Positions 8,809 through 16,667 of a stretch of 51,521 nt of DNA are shown here, in pieces. Position numbers and translations under genes: made by a program. Position 1 is the stretch's first letter, and every line of letters starts with the position of its first letter. Below the pieces are notes generated by a model that did not search any database, was not told the DNA's origin, and was given only the letters and a program-made list of their open reading frames with translations. Location: NCBI GenBank assembly GCA_028817405.1, contig JAPPPS010000075.1, positions 1-51,521 on the forward strand, given 5' to 3'. Origin of the DNA: Gammaproteobacteria bacterium. GTDB lineage: Bacteria > Pseudomonadota > Gammaproteobacteria > Arenicellales > Poriferihabitantaceae.

Positions 8809-11718
8809 ATGGACACTGATGACTCAACACCCGCTTCAGCGCGCCCGGTCGCGGCGCGCGAGGAGTCGGCGAATGTGAAATTGGCCGAGTCGCTGAAGCC
8901 GCTGGTTGGGCGCGCTTTTACGGTGACCGCGGAGGTCAGCGGGCGCGCCGACCGCAAACTGCCGGACATCGAAATCAAATACGGCAAGTTACACATCGTG
9001 CTGGAAGCGAAATACGACGACTTCGACGCCGCGGTCGAAGCGGCGCAAAACCGCTGGCATGAAATGCAACCGCGGCCGGACATGGTCGGCGCGGTGTCGT
9101 ACGCGCCGCTTTATCGCACCGACTTCGAGGGCGCGATACGCGCCGCCGCGCCGGTGGAATTCGCGCTGTGCGGCGGCCCGCACCAAGACCTGCACGCCGC
9201 CAGACGCAACGGCGAGATTTACGACTTGGCGCAAGCGTTGCGGCGGCCGTACGCGGTGCTGTCGCGCGATGACGACCGCATCGAAAACGCGGTGAACCGC
9301 ATCAAGGGCGCGCTGGCGTTTTTTGTCAGTTATGTCGAGCACTATCCCGGCATAGCCGAGGAATTGGCGGAACTGTTGCAAGCCGGGCGCAACGGCGGGG
9401 ACCGTCGCGATGCGTTCTCGCAGAGCGCGCGCATGGGAGGCTTGATTGTGTTCGGCGCGGCGTTGTTTCAAATCGCGCTGGCGAAGCAAACATCGGAAGT
9501 GCAATCGCCGCTCAAGATGCTCGAAGAACAAGGCGTGCTCGGGCTGCGAAAGCATTGGCGATTCATCGTCGAGGAGATTAACTACCACGCGATTTTTCGC
9601 CTGGCGGCCGACATCTTGGTCCTCGATGTATCGAAAAACGCGGTCTTGCATTTAATCGAAGCGGCGAAGGATGTGGAGGACATCGCGCACGACGGCATCG
9701 ATTTGATGGGGCGCGTTTATCATCAACTGTTGGCTGACGCAAAAACGTTGGGCGCGTTTTACACCACCATTCCGGCCGCGACCATGATGGCCGGCTTGGC
9801 GTTGCATGCCGATGACTGGCGCGGCGTGAATTGGGCGAGCGCGAAGTCGGTCGGCAAGTTGCGCATCGCCGACCCGGCTTGCGGCTCCGGCACCTTGTTG
9901 GCGGCGGCCGCGTGGCAGTTGTTGGACAACTTCTCGCGCGCGCATTTTCGCCGCCACGGCGGCCGCATCGGCGGCGAGCCGCGCGCCGACCCGCGCGCGC
10001 GACTCTGCCGGCTGCTGCTGGAGGACTCCATCTGGGGTTACGACATTTTGGAAACCGCGGCGCATCTGACCGCGGCCACGCTGGGTTTGATTTCGCCGCA
10101 AACCGACTTCAAGAAAACCCACATCTACCGCACCATCATCGGCGAGACCGCGCTCGGCACCGCCACCGGCAGTTTGGAAATGTTGGAAGGCACGATGCCG
10201 ATTTTCCGGCGCGAAGAACACATCGAAAGCGGCGACACCGAAGCGATTCCGCCGCTGGATTTGTGCATTATGAATCCGCCGTTTGTGCGCGGCACCGCGG
10301 GCAATGAACTGTTCGGCTTTCTGCCGGAGAAGGAAAAGCGCAATGTGCGAAAACGCATGCGCGACTTGGGCAAATCTCACGGTTTTTCCAACGACAAAGG
10401 GCAAGGCGCGGGTTTTATGGCGCTCGCCTGTTTGAAGCGCGCCGAGAGTTCTTTCATTCGCGACGGCGGCAAACTGGCGGCGATTTTGCCGGCCACCGCG
10501 GTGGTCGGCTCCGGCAAAACATGGACGCAAGTGCGCGCCAAAATCGAGGCCGATTTTGACTTGGAGACGGTCATCGTCAGCCGCGAGACTGGGCGCGTTA
10601 ACTTCTCCGAAGACACGGTGCTGCAGGAATGCATTCTCATCGCGCGCAAACGCAAAGCGGGGGAAAAACCGCGCGACACCGCGCTGTTTGTGGTGCTGCA
10701 TAAAAACCCGGCCACGGTGAACGCCGCGCTGGCCACGGTGCAAGCAATTCTGCGCGCACAGAAAGGCAAGCAAACTTACGGCGATTTGCGCTTTGTTGAA
10801 TCAACGCGCGGAAAGACACCGAAAATTGTCCATGACGCCGGTTATATCGGCCAGTATGCGCGCCTACCGTGGCGCGGAAAAAGCGCATGGCACGGCGTTT
10901 CTTTCGCGCACATGCGGCTGGCGTTCGCCGCCGAATCATTCGCGCAAAACGGGGAATTGCGGCCATATTCCAGCGGTCGCGTGACGCTGCGCAAGTTGGG
11001 CGACCTCGCCACCTTGGGCGGCAACACGCTTCATTTGAAACTCAATCATCCGGACTTCAAACGCCTCAGTATCGCGCCGCATAAAACCTTTTATGCCGGT
11101 TATTATCCGTCTTATCACAAGCAAAAAACCGGCGTCGCGCACCGCGATTCGGCGCGCATCGTGGAGCCGCCGCACTGTCACTTGTTGCCGCATCCGGGCC
11201 ATGAATCGTGGATGGATGTGTTTTATAAACGCGCCGGCCGCATCGTGTTGAACGAAAGTTTCAGATTCAACACCGTCCGCCGGCTGGCGGTGCTGGTGTC
11301 CGAGCCGGTGCAGGCATCGCATTACTGGCCGATTGCGCTTCATGACAGCACCGAAGAGAAACTGAAAACCATGACCTTGTGGTTGAACTCCACCCCGGCT
11401 CTGCTGCTCATCGCCAGCGGCGCGCAGTCCACGCACGGCGCGAAAGTCGGCTTCAGCAAAAAAGCCGCCATGGAAATGCCGGCGTTGGATGTATCCGCGT
11501 TGTCGGCGGCGCAGTTGAAACAGGCGGCGAAGGCTTTCGATGCCATCGCCGCCGGCGACGACCTGCTGCCGCTGCCGCACATGGAAAACGACGCGCAGCG
11601 CAAGCGCATCGACGATGCGCTGTCGGAGGTCCTGGGTTTGGGCGATTTGTCCAAGTTGCGCGGCGCGCTGGCGGTCGAGCCGATTATCACCGGCAAGGGC
11701 ATCGGCGCGGCCGATTAG
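8809..11718 (+). CDS. Single-chain restriction-modification-type N6-adenine DNA methyltransferase (type IIG-like)
   Basis: A 969-residue gamma-class N6-adenine methyltransferase. The SAM-binding motif I is ADPACGSGTLLAA (about residue 352) and the catalytic motif IV is NPPF in LCIMNPPFVRG (about residue 488). Near the N-terminus PDIEIKYGKLHIVLEAKY has the spacing of a PD-(D/E)xK nuclease centre (Asp53, Glu66, Lys68), so cleavage and methylation may sit on one chain. The C-terminal 400 residues resemble a target-recognition region (YAGYYPSYHKQKT, NSTPALLLIAS). No separate specificity or helicase gene adjoins it; it stands alone between the polyamine block and zapE. Type IIG is the best class; an orphan methyltransferase with a degenerate nuclease is the alternative. 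Confidence 0.75.
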   Translation: MDTDDSTPASARPVAAREESANVKLAESLKPLVGRAFTVTAEVSGRADRKLPDIEIKYGKLHIVLEAKYDDFDAAVEAAQNRWHEMQPRPDMVGAVSYAPLYRTDFEGAIRAAAPVEFALCGGPHQDLHAARRNGEIYDLAQALRRPYAVLSRDDDRIENAVNRIKGALAFFVSYVEHYPGIAEELAELLQAGRNGGDRRDAFSQSARMGGLIVFGAALFQIALAKQTSEVQSPLKMLEEQGVLGLRKHWRFIVEEINYHAIFRLAADILVLDVSKNAVLHLIEAAKDVEDIAHDGIDLMGRVYHQLLADAKTLGAFYTTIPAATMMAGLALHADDWRGVNWASAKSVGKLRIADPACGSGTLLAAAAWQLLDNFSRAHFRRHGGRIGGEPRADPRARLCRLLLEDSIWGYDILETAAHLTAATLGLISPQTDFKKTHIYRTIIGETALGTATGSLEMLEGTMPIFRREEHIESGDTEAIPPLDLCIMNPPFVRGTAGNELFGFLPEKEKRNVRKRMRDLGKSHGFSNDKGQGAGFMALACLKRAESSFIRDGGKLAAILPATAVVGSGKTWTQVRAKIEADFDLETVIVSRETGRVNFSEDTVLQECILIARKRKAGEKPRDTALFVVLHKNPATVNAALATVQAILRAQKGKQTYGDLRFVESTRGKTPKIVHDAGYIGQYARLPWRGKSAWHGVSFAHMRLAFAAESFAQNGELRPYSSGRVTLRKLGDLATLGGNTLHLKLNHPDFKRLSIAPHKTFYAGYYPSYHKQKTGVAHRDSARIVEPPHCHLLPHPGHESWMDVFYKRAGRIVLNESFRFNTVRRLAVLVSEPVQASHYWPIALHDSTEEKLKTMTLWLNSTPALLLIASGAQSTHGAKVGFSKKAAMEMPALDVSALSAAQLKQAAKAFDAIAAGDDLLPLPHMENDAQRKRIDDALSEVLGLGDLSKLRGALAVEPIITGKGIGAAD

Positions 11719-11760
11719 TCACCGCCCGCGGCCGCGCGCCGACAACGCCCGGCCCGCGCC

Positions 11761-13107
11761 ATGCCAAGCCCAGATTCCCCATCGAGACGCCTGCAGCGGC
11801 GCATCGCGGCCGGCGAGTTGCGCGCCGACCGCGCGCAGTTGGCGGCGGCGCGGGAACTGGACCAATTGCACCGCGCGCTGGCCGGCCGCGGCCGCGGCGG
11901 TAATTGGCGCGCCCAACTCGACCGCATCAAACGCGCCATCCACCGCGGCCCGCGCCAAAACCAAAACCAAGGCGTCTACTTGTGGGGCGGCGTCGGCAGC
12001 GGCAAAACCATGCTGATGGACGCGTTCCACGCGGCGCTGCCCGCGGGGCTCAGCCGGCGCATCCATTTCCACCGTTTCATGCAGTCGGCGCACGCCGCCC
12101 GCGCCAAGTTGCGCGACCGACAAGACCCGCTCACCGTCATCGCCGCGCAGTGGGCGGCGCGCCACCGGGTATTGTGCTTGGACGAATTCTCGGTCACCGA
12201 CATCACCGACGCGATGCTGTTGTCCGGCCTGCTGCGCGGCTTGTTCGACGCCGGCGTGACCGTGCTCGCCACATCCAACACCCGCCCGGACGACCTGTAC
12301 CGCGGCGGCTTGCAGCGCCAACGCTTCCTGCCGGCCATCGCCTTAATCCAAGCGCGCATGCGGGTGCTGCGCGTGGACGGCGGGCGCGACTACCGCCTTG
12401 ACTGCCTGGCCGCCGGCGCGCTCTACCACACGCCGCACGACGAACACGCCATGCGCGCGATGCGCCGAAGTTTTGCGCGGTTGGAGGGTGGGGACGGGGG
12501 CAGCGACGGTGACGGTGACTCCGGCGACTATGGTGACGGTGCCGGTGATTCCGGCGACTATGGTGACGGTGCCGGTGACCGCGGCGACGGTGACGGTGAC
12601 TCCGGCGACTATGGTGACGGTGCCGGCGTTCTTGGCGACATCAACGGCGACGGTACCGGCGACGGTACCGGCAACGGTACCGGCAATACCGTCACCGGCG
12701 AAACCCACTTCCAACTCTGCGGCCGCGCCGTCGACGCCGTCGCCATCGGGCGCGGCGTGGCGTGGTTTCGCTTCGACCAGTTATGCGGCGACGCGCGCTC
12801 CAAAACCGACTACATCGAACTCGCCCGGCGCTTCCACACGTTGCTGCTGTCCGACATTCCGCGGTTGGACGCGGATGCCGACGACGCGGCGCGGCGCTTC
12901 ATCGAACTGGTCGACGAACTCTACGACCGCGGCGTCAACCTCATCGCTTCCGCGGCCGCGCCGCCGGCCGATTTATACACCGGCGCCCGTCTGCGCCGGC
13001 CGTTCGCCCGCGCCGCCAGCCGCCTGCGCGAGATGAACTCGCGCGACTACCTGGCGCGCCCGCATGCGCAAACCGCGGCGGGGTCGGCGAAAAAGATAAA
13101 ACGGTGA
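11761..13107 (+). CDS. zapE: AFG1/ZapE-family AAA ATPase
   Basis: A 448-residue P-loop ATPase of the AFG1/ZapE family, linked in E. coli to division under stress. Walker A lies in GVYLWGGVGSGKTMLMDAFH (about residues 74-83). HFHRFMQ follows, then Walker B-like VLCLDEFSVTDITDAMLLSG, sensor-like LATSNTRPDDLYRGGLQRQRF, and the C-terminal TDYIELARRFHTLLLSDIP and FIELVDELYDRGVNLIASA. A Gly/Asp-rich insertion of about 65 residues (tract 12487-12693) separates the central and C-terminal parts, where relatives have a short loop. All core motifs are intact on both sides, so the protein is probably functional. Confidence 0.9.
   Translation: MPSPDSPSRRLQRRIAAGELRADRAQLAAARELDQLHRALAGRGRGGNWRAQLDRIKRAIHRGPRQNQNQGVYLWGGVGSGKTMLMDAFHAALPAGLSRRIHFHRFMQSAHAARAKLRDRQDPLTVIAAQWAARHRVLCLDEFSVTDITDAMLLSGLLRGLFDAGVTVLATSNTRPDDLYRGGLQRQRFLPAIALIQARMRVLRVDGGRDYRLDCLAAGALYHTPHDEHAMRAMRRSFARLEGGDGGSDGDGDSGDYGDGAGDSGDYGDGAGDRGDGDGDSGDYGDGAGVLGDINGDGTGDGTGNGTGNTVTGETHFQLCGRAVDAVAIGRGVAWFRFDQLCGDARSKTDYIELARRFHTLLLSDIPRLDADADDAARRFIELVDELYDRGVNLIASAAAPPADLYTGARLRRPFARAASRLREMNSRDYLARPHAQTAAGSAKKIKR
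12487..12693 (+). repeat. Higher-order Gly/Asp repeat tract in zapE
   Basis: The largest of the in-frame tracts. A 30-base unit encoding GDSGDYGDGA occurs at 12514-12543, 12544-12573 and 12595-12624, embedded in simple GGTGAC units and followed by GDGTGDGTGNGTG. The near identity of the three 30-base units suggests recent duplication. Confidence 0.9.
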
Positions 13108-13117
13108 AAAAAAGATG

Positions 13118-13148
13118 AAAAAACCCGCGTTTTTGTGAGAAAACTCAC
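13118..13148 (+). terminator. Possible terminator after zapE (two small hairpins)
   Basis: AAAAAC (13119-13124) pairs with GTTTTT (13129-13134), directly followed by GTGAG (13135-13139), AAAA, CTCAC (13144-13148). The first stem is AT-rich and weak, and the T run is within it, so this is tentative. Confidence 0.35.
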
Positions 13149-13301
13149 AGAAATACGCGCGCTTTGCCGCGACACTGCAGGCGCTTTCGGGTCGCGCGCG
13201 TCAATGCATGCGGCCCGGCGGCGCAAGCGCGGCGCGCTCGCAGCGTCACCGGCGTTGCAACCGCGCGGCGAAATTTCCAACAAGGACACAAGGAGTTCAT
13301 C

Positions 13302-13697
13302 ATGTATCAAATCGCAACTCGGACCTCGCGCGGGCGCGCCCGCATGTCGTTTTCCCGCGTCATCCCGGCCGCGCTGGCCGGGCTGCTGTTGGCCGCGCTG
13401 AGCGGCGCGGCCGCGGCGCAGGAAACCCCGAAGGTCAATCTCAACACCGCCAACGCCGAGGCGCTGCAGTATATCCCCGGCATCGGCCCCGGCCGCTCCG
13501 CGGACATCATCCAATTCCGCGAGCAAAACGGCGGCTTGAAGGCGGTCGAAGACCTCCTCGCCATCGACGGCATCGGCGAGAAAACCCTCATCGACATCGC
13601 CCGCTTCGGCACCTTGGAAGGCGGCGTATCGGCGTTGACCGAGGAAATGGCCGCCAACCCGCCGGTCCGCCCAACCACACACGACAGCGGCGGCTAA
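13302..13697 (+). CDS. comEA: ComEA-like helix-hairpin-helix protein, exported
   Basis: A 131-residue protein. The ATG at 13302 has AGGAG seven bases upstream. The N-terminus is basic, then a hydrophobic stretch (AALAGLLLAALSGAAAA) ends at a likely signal-peptidase site before QETPKVNLNTA. The mature part is the ComEA helix-hairpin-helix pair: VNLNTANAEALQYIPGIGPG, then AIDGIGEKTLIDI. Such proteins bind double-stranded DNA in the periplasm during uptake, but short ComEA-like proteins are also common in bacteria without known competence. No other competence gene is in the window. It is followed by a clear terminator and so is probably a single-gene unit. Confidence 0.8.
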   Translation: MYQIATRTSRGRARMSFSRVIPAALAGLLLAALSGAAAAQETPKVNLNTANAEALQYIPGIGPGRSADIIQFREQNGGLKAVEDLLAIDGIGEKTLIDIARFGTLEGGVSALTEEMAANPPVRPTTHDSGG

Positions 13698-13771
13698 GCA
13701 AAGCGGCGACCGAGCCGGCAACCAAGCGGCGCGGCTGCCTCACAGCCGCGCCGCGCTCGTTCCGTCTTTTT

Positions 13772-13797
13772 GGGGCCTACTCCGGCCCCCTTTTTTT
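13772..13797 (+). terminator. Rho-independent terminator of comEA-like gene
   Basis: GGGGCC (13772-13777), loop TACTCC, GGCCCC (13784-13789), then seven Ts (13791-13797). It is the strongest terminator in the window and works only on the plus strand. Confidence 0.9.
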
Positions 13798-13839
13798 GAT
13801 TCCGCGGCCGTCTCCGCCGCGATTTGTTCCCGCCGTATC

Positions 13840-14910
13840 TCACTTTGTCCGCAAACCTAACGGGTCATTCGGGTCGATGCCGGGCATGAAGGTGTGGCCG
13901 CGTTGTGGGTGGGCGAGTTGGTAAATCAGGCCGAGCCAGTTGTTGGCCATGGCTTTGCCGGTGTCGGTCCAGGTGTTGTCGATGTGCTGCAGGATGTCGG
14001 CTTCGGGGAAGGCCGGCGTTGGGCGGGATTTGTTGCGCGCGTTTTGCGCGCGGCGTTGGTAGCCGTTCAGTTGGCGGCGCGCCGGGGCGTTGAAGTAGTG
14101 CTGCGGGAACGGCGGATAATCGTCGCGAATGCCGTCGATGAAACGGCCGACTTCGCGACGGTATTCTTTCAGCAGACTCACCGCATCGTATTCCGGGTGG
14201 CCCTGGAAGAACACGAACTTCAAACCGTCCGGACTGACCCCAAGGTGCAAATCGGATTCTTCCCCGGCCGCCAACACCGTCAAACCCGCGTCATGAAACT
14301 GCGCCGCGTTGACTTCGAAGACATGCGAGTGCGGCGCGTCGAATCGGGTGTTGATGCCGGCGGTCAACGGATGCGGCGCGGTGATGCGGTGCGAGTATAC
14401 GCCCCATCTTTTGTCCGGCAGTTTGTATCTGGAAAAACCGTACCGCAACTGCGCGATGGCATGCGTCGCCAAGCATGAGCACATCACCGAGCAAACATGC
14501 GCCGCGGCCCATTCCACCACCTCGGCCAGCGGTTGCCAGAACGGTTCGCGGGTGATGTCGTCCAAGGCCGGATTGGCGCCGGAGATAATCAGCGCGTCCA
14601 AACCTTCCGCCGCCAAGTCATCGAAGGCGCGGTAGTATTTGTCGATGTGCGCGCGCGCATCATCGCTGCGCGGAATTTCATCGAAGGTAAATGGATGAAC
14701 ATAAAATTGCGCGATGCGGTTGCACGCGCCGACCAAGCGCAGGAACTGCCGCTCGGTGGCTTGCAGCGCGGCGTCCGGCATCATGTTGAGGAAGCCGATG
14801 TGCAGTTCGCGGATGTCCTGCGCGCGCGCGCGATGCGGCGCCAGTACTTCCTGGCCCTCGGCGCGCAGGCGCGCGAAACTCGGCAAATCGGAATGCGCGA
14901 CTAACGGCAT
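13840..14910 (-). CDS. metA: Homoserine O-acyltransferase (MetA family)
   Basis: A 356-residue member of the glutamine-amidotransferase-like MetA family, which activates homoserine by acylation at the first committed step of methionine synthesis. The start has GGAGG five bases upstream. Visible marks are GFLNMMPDAALQATERQFLR, the acyl-accepting cysteine in VMCSCLATHAIAQ and the catalytic His/Glu in FFQGHPEYDA. The C-terminal FNAPARRQLNGYQRRAQNAR replaces the usual short tail. Whether the acyl donor is succinyl-CoA or acetyl-CoA cannot be told from what is visible; acetyl use is known in several MetA-family enzymes. It lies 50 bases after a P-loop gene of unknown role on the same strand. Confidence 0.85.
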   Translation of the reverse strand: MPLVAHSDLPSFARLRAEGQEVLAPHRARAQDIRELHIGFLNMMPDAALQATERQFLRLVGACNRIAQFYVHPFTFDEIPRSDDARAHIDKYYRAFDDLAAEGLDALIISGANPALDDITREPFWQPLAEVVEWAAAHVCSVMCSCLATHAIAQLRYGFSRYKLPDKRWGVYSHRITAPHPLTAGINTRFDAPHSHVFEVNAAQFHDAGLTVLAAGEESDLHLGVSPDGLKFVFFQGHPEYDAVSLLKEYRREVGRFIDGIRDDYPPFPQHYFNAPARRQLNGYQRRAQNARNKSRPTPAFPEADILQHIDNTWTDTGKAMANNWLGLIYQLAHPQRGHTFMPGIDPNDPLGLRTK

Positions 14911-14933
14911 ATCAACCTCCGCTCAACCGTCGC

Positions 14934-14953
14934 TCGCCGCCCATCGCCGCCCA
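14934..14953. repeat. 10-bp tandem duplication before metA
   Basis: TCGCCGCCCA occurs twice in tandem in the short gap between the P-loop gene and metA, just upstream of the metA ribosome site. Confidence 0.7.
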
Positions 14954-14960
14954 TCGCCAC

Positions 14961-15803
14961 TTAAGCGCCGTTCGCCGCATCGCAAACCAACTCGATGAAG
15001 TCGGCTTCGTCGCGCAATTCGGGAATGCGCCGGGCGTCGATGGTGTGGCCATAGCGCGCCGCCAACCGTTGGTATTGCGGCCGGCGGTGCGCAATCAACT
15101 TGGGGAAAACCCACTGCACGAATGCGTCCGGGTCGATTTGTTCCGCCGACTCAAAACCATGCGCGTCGAGAAACTCCGCCAAGTGTCGCGACAAAAACTT
15201 CTCATCGTAATACAACGGTTTTGGATGCGCGCGCGCGCGGTTGATGAGAGTCTGTTCCATGTCGTCGTCGGCTTTTAAGTACAGCACCAAGGTGTTGCGC
15301 GACAACAGCGTCCAGCATTCGCGCGCGTTCAACTCGCAGATGCTGCCGCCGGCGTCGTTGAGAAAGTTGGGGTAGCCGTAGATGCGCCGCGCTTTGCCGA
15401 TGAATTCGTCGACATCGCGCATCGCCTGCACTTCCGCGGCGCGGAACAACCGTTGGCGGCGTTTGAATTCATCCACGCTCAAACCGCCGCGCGCCGGGTC
15501 GCCGATTTTGCCGAGGAACATCGACAGGATGCGCAGGTTGTCGACCGTGATGTTGTTGCGGATGTAAATCAAGTCGCGGCGGAACAAGTCGCGGAAGAAA
15601 TCCATCTCCATGGCTTTGTGTTTGATGAAGTCGCGAATCGCTTCGTTCAAATAACGCGTGCCGATGCGGTAGTCGCCGGAGTAGTGAAACCATTTGTCGG
15701 CCGGCAGGACGCGGCCGAGCGCGGTCTTGCCGACGCCGGACATGCCGAGCAGCGTCACCGCCTTGTTCGGCCAGCGCTTAAATTCGGCGCAGGTTTTTTT
15801 CAT
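14961..15803 (-). CDS. P-loop NTPase of unknown function
   Basis: A 280-residue cytosolic protein with a Walker A motif close to the N-terminus (LLGMSGVGKTALGR, about residues 18-31), resembling shikimate-kinase-like small-molecule or nucleotide kinases. Other features are WFHYSGDYRIGTRYLNEAI, GGSICELNARECWTLLSRN and VLYLKADDDMEQTLINRARA, the last like a lid segment. I do not recognise a named family member. It precedes metA by 50 bases on the same strand and may be co-transcribed, but nothing in it points to methionine synthesis. A kinase role is inference from the P-loop alone. Confidence 0.7.
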   Translation of the reverse strand: MKKTCAEFKRWPNKAVTLLGMSGVGKTALGRVLPADKWFHYSGDYRIGTRYLNEAIRDFIKHKAMEMDFFRDLFRRDLIYIRNNITVDNLRILSMFLGKIGDPARGGLSVDEFKRRQRLFRAAEVQAMRDVDEFIGKARRIYGYPNFLNDAGGSICELNARECWTLLSRNTLVLYLKADDDMEQTLINRARAHPKPLYYDEKFLSRHLAEFLDAHGFESAEQIDPDAFVQWVFPKLIAHRRPQYQRLAARYGHTIDARRIPELRDEADFIELVCDAANGA

Positions 15804-15841
15804 GGTGGGTCAGCGGGCGGCGACGGTGATGATGCGCGATT

Positions 15842-16663
15842 TTACCGAAACGCCAACAGCAAAATGACGCCGAGCGCGACGCGGTAAATGACGAACGGCA
15901 GCAAACTATGGCGGCGCGCGAAACCGAGGAAGCAGTGAATGCAAAGCAGCGCGACCGCGGCCGACAGTACGGTGGCGAACCCCAGCACGCCCCATGCCGG
16001 CGCGCCGAGGTCACCGTGGCCGTCACCGCCGCCGCCGAACAATCCGCGCGCTTGCCACACGCCGGCCGCGGCGATGACCGGCATCGCCAACAAAAATGAA
16101 AACCGCGCCGCGGCCTCGCGGGTTAGGCCCATGGCCAAGCCGGCCGAGATGGTGACCCCGGCCCGCGACGCGCCGGGAATCAACGCCAGCACTTGCGCGC
16201 AAGCGATGACCGTGATGTCGCGCCAGGTGATGCTCTCAAGAGCGCGGTTTTTTGCGCCGCGCCAGTCAGCCAAGCCGAGCAAAACGCCGAAGCCCATGGT
16301 GGCGAGCGCGACTGCGGTTACGCTGCGCAGTTGCCCCGCGACCAACGATTCCAGCAGCGCGCCGGCGATGGAAATCAGCAGCGTGGCGAACAGCAACGCC
16401 CACGCCAGTTTGCTGTGCAGCGTGGCCGGCCGGCCGGTGATGGAGGCGAACCATGCGACCGCCAATCTGCCGACATCGGCGCGGAAATAAACCACAACCG
16501 CCAACAGCGTGCCGACATGCACCGCGACATCGAACGCCAGGCCTTGGTCAGGCCAACCAAAAAGTCGCGGCGCGAGCGCCAGATGCCCGGCGCTCGACAC
16601 CGGCAGGAACTCGGTCACGCCCTGCAGCAGCGCCAACCAGCCGGCGTGGAGGTAGTCGCTCAC
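15842..16663 (-). CDS. uppP: Undecaprenyl-diphosphatase UppP/BacA
   Basis: A 273-residue integral membrane phosphatase that recycles undecaprenyl diphosphate for cell-wall synthesis and gives bacitracin tolerance. Both family motifs are present: LLQGVTEFLPVSSAGHLALA near the N-terminus and IPGASRAGVTISAGLAMGLT in the middle. About eight hydrophobic segments are visible, with a basic C-terminus (YRVALGVILLLAFR). A Gly/Asp/His run (GGGGDGHGDLGAP) sits in a loop between late helices. The start is GTG at 16663, four bases after the midA stop, so the two are probably co-transcribed. Confidence 0.92.
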   Translation of the reverse strand: MSDYLHAGWLALLQGVTEFLPVSSAGHLALAPRLFGWPDQGLAFDVAVHVGTLLAVVVYFRADVGRLAVAWFASITGRPATLHSKLAWALLFATLLISIAGALLESLVAGQLRSVTAVALATMGFGVLLGLADWRGAKNRALESITWRDITVIACAQVLALIPGASRAGVTISAGLAMGLTREAAARFSFLLAMPVIAAAGVWQARGLFGGGGDGHGDLGAPAWGVLGFATVLSAAVALLCIHCFLGFARRHSLLPFVIYRVALGVILLLAFR

Positions 16664-16667
16664 CGTC

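Noticed and set aside
8809-11718. Methyltransferase as BREX PglX or a type I HsdM
   Set aside because: No other BREX or hsdR/hsdS gene adjoins, and the N-terminal nuclease-like segment fits a single-chain enzyme better.
12487-12693. Repeat array as a CRISPR
   Set aside because: Units are coding, short and contiguous without unique spacers, and no cas gene is near.
13302-13697. Hexamer repeat as a DNA-uptake sequence read by the ComEA-like protein
   Set aside because: No other competence gene is visible, and uptake words are usually single dispersed copies, not tandem tracts within genes.
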